A stretch of DNA of 64,000 nucleotides, taken from Deltaproteobacteria bacterium ADurb.Bin207 (GTDB lineage Bacteria > Myxococcota_A > Polyangia > Polyangiales > Polyangiaceae). Under the pieces are notes generated by a model. It ran no database searches, was not told where the DNA came from, and saw nothing but the letters and a program-made list of their open reading frames with translations. The DNA is taken from the NCBI GenBank assembly GCA_002070115.1, contig MWCO01000003.1, positions 62,001 to 126,000 of the forward strand, given 5' to 3'. The first letter of the stretch is position 1; the number at the start of each line of letters is the position of its first letter. The position numbers and the translations under genes are program-made. Below are positions 63,404 to 64,000 of this stretch, piece after piece.

Positions 63404-64000
63404 GTGAGCGTTCCGACGTCGCGCGTTACGGTAGTCATGGTGGTCGAAGACGACCCTGTTAATCGGATGCTGCTTGGGGAGGTGTGTCGCGGTGAGGGGT
63501 ATGAGGTGTTGCTGGCGGACGATGGGGAGATGGCGCTCAGTCAGTTTATGGAACGGGATATTGATGTGATTTTGGTGGATGGTGCGATGCCGCGCATGGA
63601 CGGATTTGCGTTTTCTCGCTGGGTTCGGTCGTTGAGCGACGTGCCGATCATCATGGTTTCGGCGAGTATCGAGCCGGGGGTGCAGCGCAAGGCGCGGGAT
63701 GCTGGGGTGACGACGTTCATATCGAAGCCGTTTCGGGTTTACGAGCTGACGAGACAGATTCGGGCGGTGATGAGGGGGGTATCGCCGAGTGAACCGCCGG
63801 GGGGGCAACGTCGGCGTTTGGCGGCCGTATTGGATAGGCTGAGGACGTCGAAGCCGTTGCGTGCGGACTTGGGGCGAGCGATTCAGCAGGGGGGAGTCTG
63901 TTTGGTTCTTCGGTTGGAAAACGAGCAAGATGTGGTTCGGAGGATAGGGCGTACGGGACGGGATGCTTTGCTTGGGTATGCGGGGCAGGGGTTGGAGGGG
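63404..64000 (+). CDS. Response regulator (N-terminal part, runs off right edge)
   Basis: About 199 residues from GTG 63404 to the window end, with no stop. The receiver domain has VVEDDPVNRMLL, DVILVDGAMPRMDGFAF (phospho-Asp), IIMVSAS and FISKPF. After the receiver (from about 130) a new domain starts (QRRRLAAVLDRLRTSKPLRA) whose nature is cut off. An in-frame ATG at 63437 is too far inside the first strand to be likely. It is divergent from the pseudokinase gene, with 163 bases between. Confidence 0.85.
   Translation, partial: MSVPTSRVTVVMVVEDDPVNRMLLGEVCRGEGYEVLLADDGEMALSQFMERDIDVILVDGAMPRMDGFAFSRWVRSLSDVPIIMVSASIEPGVQRKARDAGVTTFISKPFRVYELTRQIRAVMRGVSPSEPPGGQRRRLAAVLDRLRTSKPLRADLGRAIQQGGVCLVLRLENEQDVVRRIGRTGRDALLGYAGQGLEG

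Overview
The window is 64 kb of bacterial chromosome, almost fully coding, with no tRNA, rRNA, CRISPR array or intact insertion sequence that I could see. The cell is Gram-negative and diderm: it encodes apolipoprotein N-acyltransferase (Lnt), an LptE-like lipoprotein, MCE/Mla lipid transport parts and at least ten predicted lipoproteins. A Myxococcota (Polyangia-like) origin is my inference. It rests on the mix of Ser/Thr-kinase-like plus AgmX-type proteins, Gly/Thr-repeat cysteine-rich lipoproteins, an orphan SctJ-type lipoprotein, class II ribonucleotide reductase and a long-linker IF2. G+C is mid-50s to about 60% in the lines I sampled by eye.

Layout. 1-4.8 kb: a head-group/inositol locus, with inositol-3-phosphate synthase (partial, minus) divergent from CDP-alcohol phosphotransferase, a LicC/PntC-like nucleotidyltransferase and a fused nucleotidyltransferase/HisC-like aminotransferase. 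4.9-7.3 kb: an exported HEAT-repeat protein. 7.6-14.6 kb: the classical translation operon rimP-nusA-ylxR-infB-ylxP(DUF503)-rbfA. 14.8-19.3 kb, minus: B12-dependent ribonucleotide reductase and uracil-DNA glycosylase. 19.3-29.6 kb: mixed small genes, including a secreted hydrolase, an SDR, a beta-barrel-like protein, a THEP1-like NTPase, paired YbjQ-like lipoproteins, a 3D-domain lipoprotein, ferredoxin, an M49-like metallopeptidase and a macrodomain protein. 29.7-34.2 kb: three secreted carbohydrate/ester-type proteins with cysteine-rich tails. 34.2-38.6 kb: MarC, an Rpn-family nuclease/transposase behind a hairpin cluster, L,D-transpeptidase and a lipoprotein. 38.6-47.2 kb: SMC, a zinc ribbon protein, LeuS, LptE-like and DUF72. 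47.3-54.3 kb: a repeat lipoprotein, Lnt, a response regulator, a PPIase lipoprotein, a decaying hybrid regulator/kinase, a cysteine desulfurase and a GT39-like enzyme. 54.2-63.2 kb, minus: one tightly coupled run with GT39, RlmB and PyrF at its distal end and the envelope genes at its head.

Most interesting. (1) The run starting at 63240 (minus) encodes a degenerate kinase/GYF/AgmX protein, an orphan SctJ ring lipoprotein, then ATPase, permease, permease, ATPase and one MCE protein. Start/stop overlaps join several of them. The two ATPases carry complementary lesions: one lacks the H-loop histidine, the other has a degenerate signature. This predicts a heterodimeric lipid transporter with one dead composite site, possibly docked to a SctJ-like ring. 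(2) The inositol locus ends in an unusual nucleotidyltransferase-HisC fusion. (3) A recurrent AT-rich element with consensus GTAACTATTTGTATTTA lies just 3' of genes at four clear places and two degenerate ones; two copies share an identical 18-mer. (4) A hybrid response regulator/histidine kinase has lost part of its ATPase domain and reading frame.
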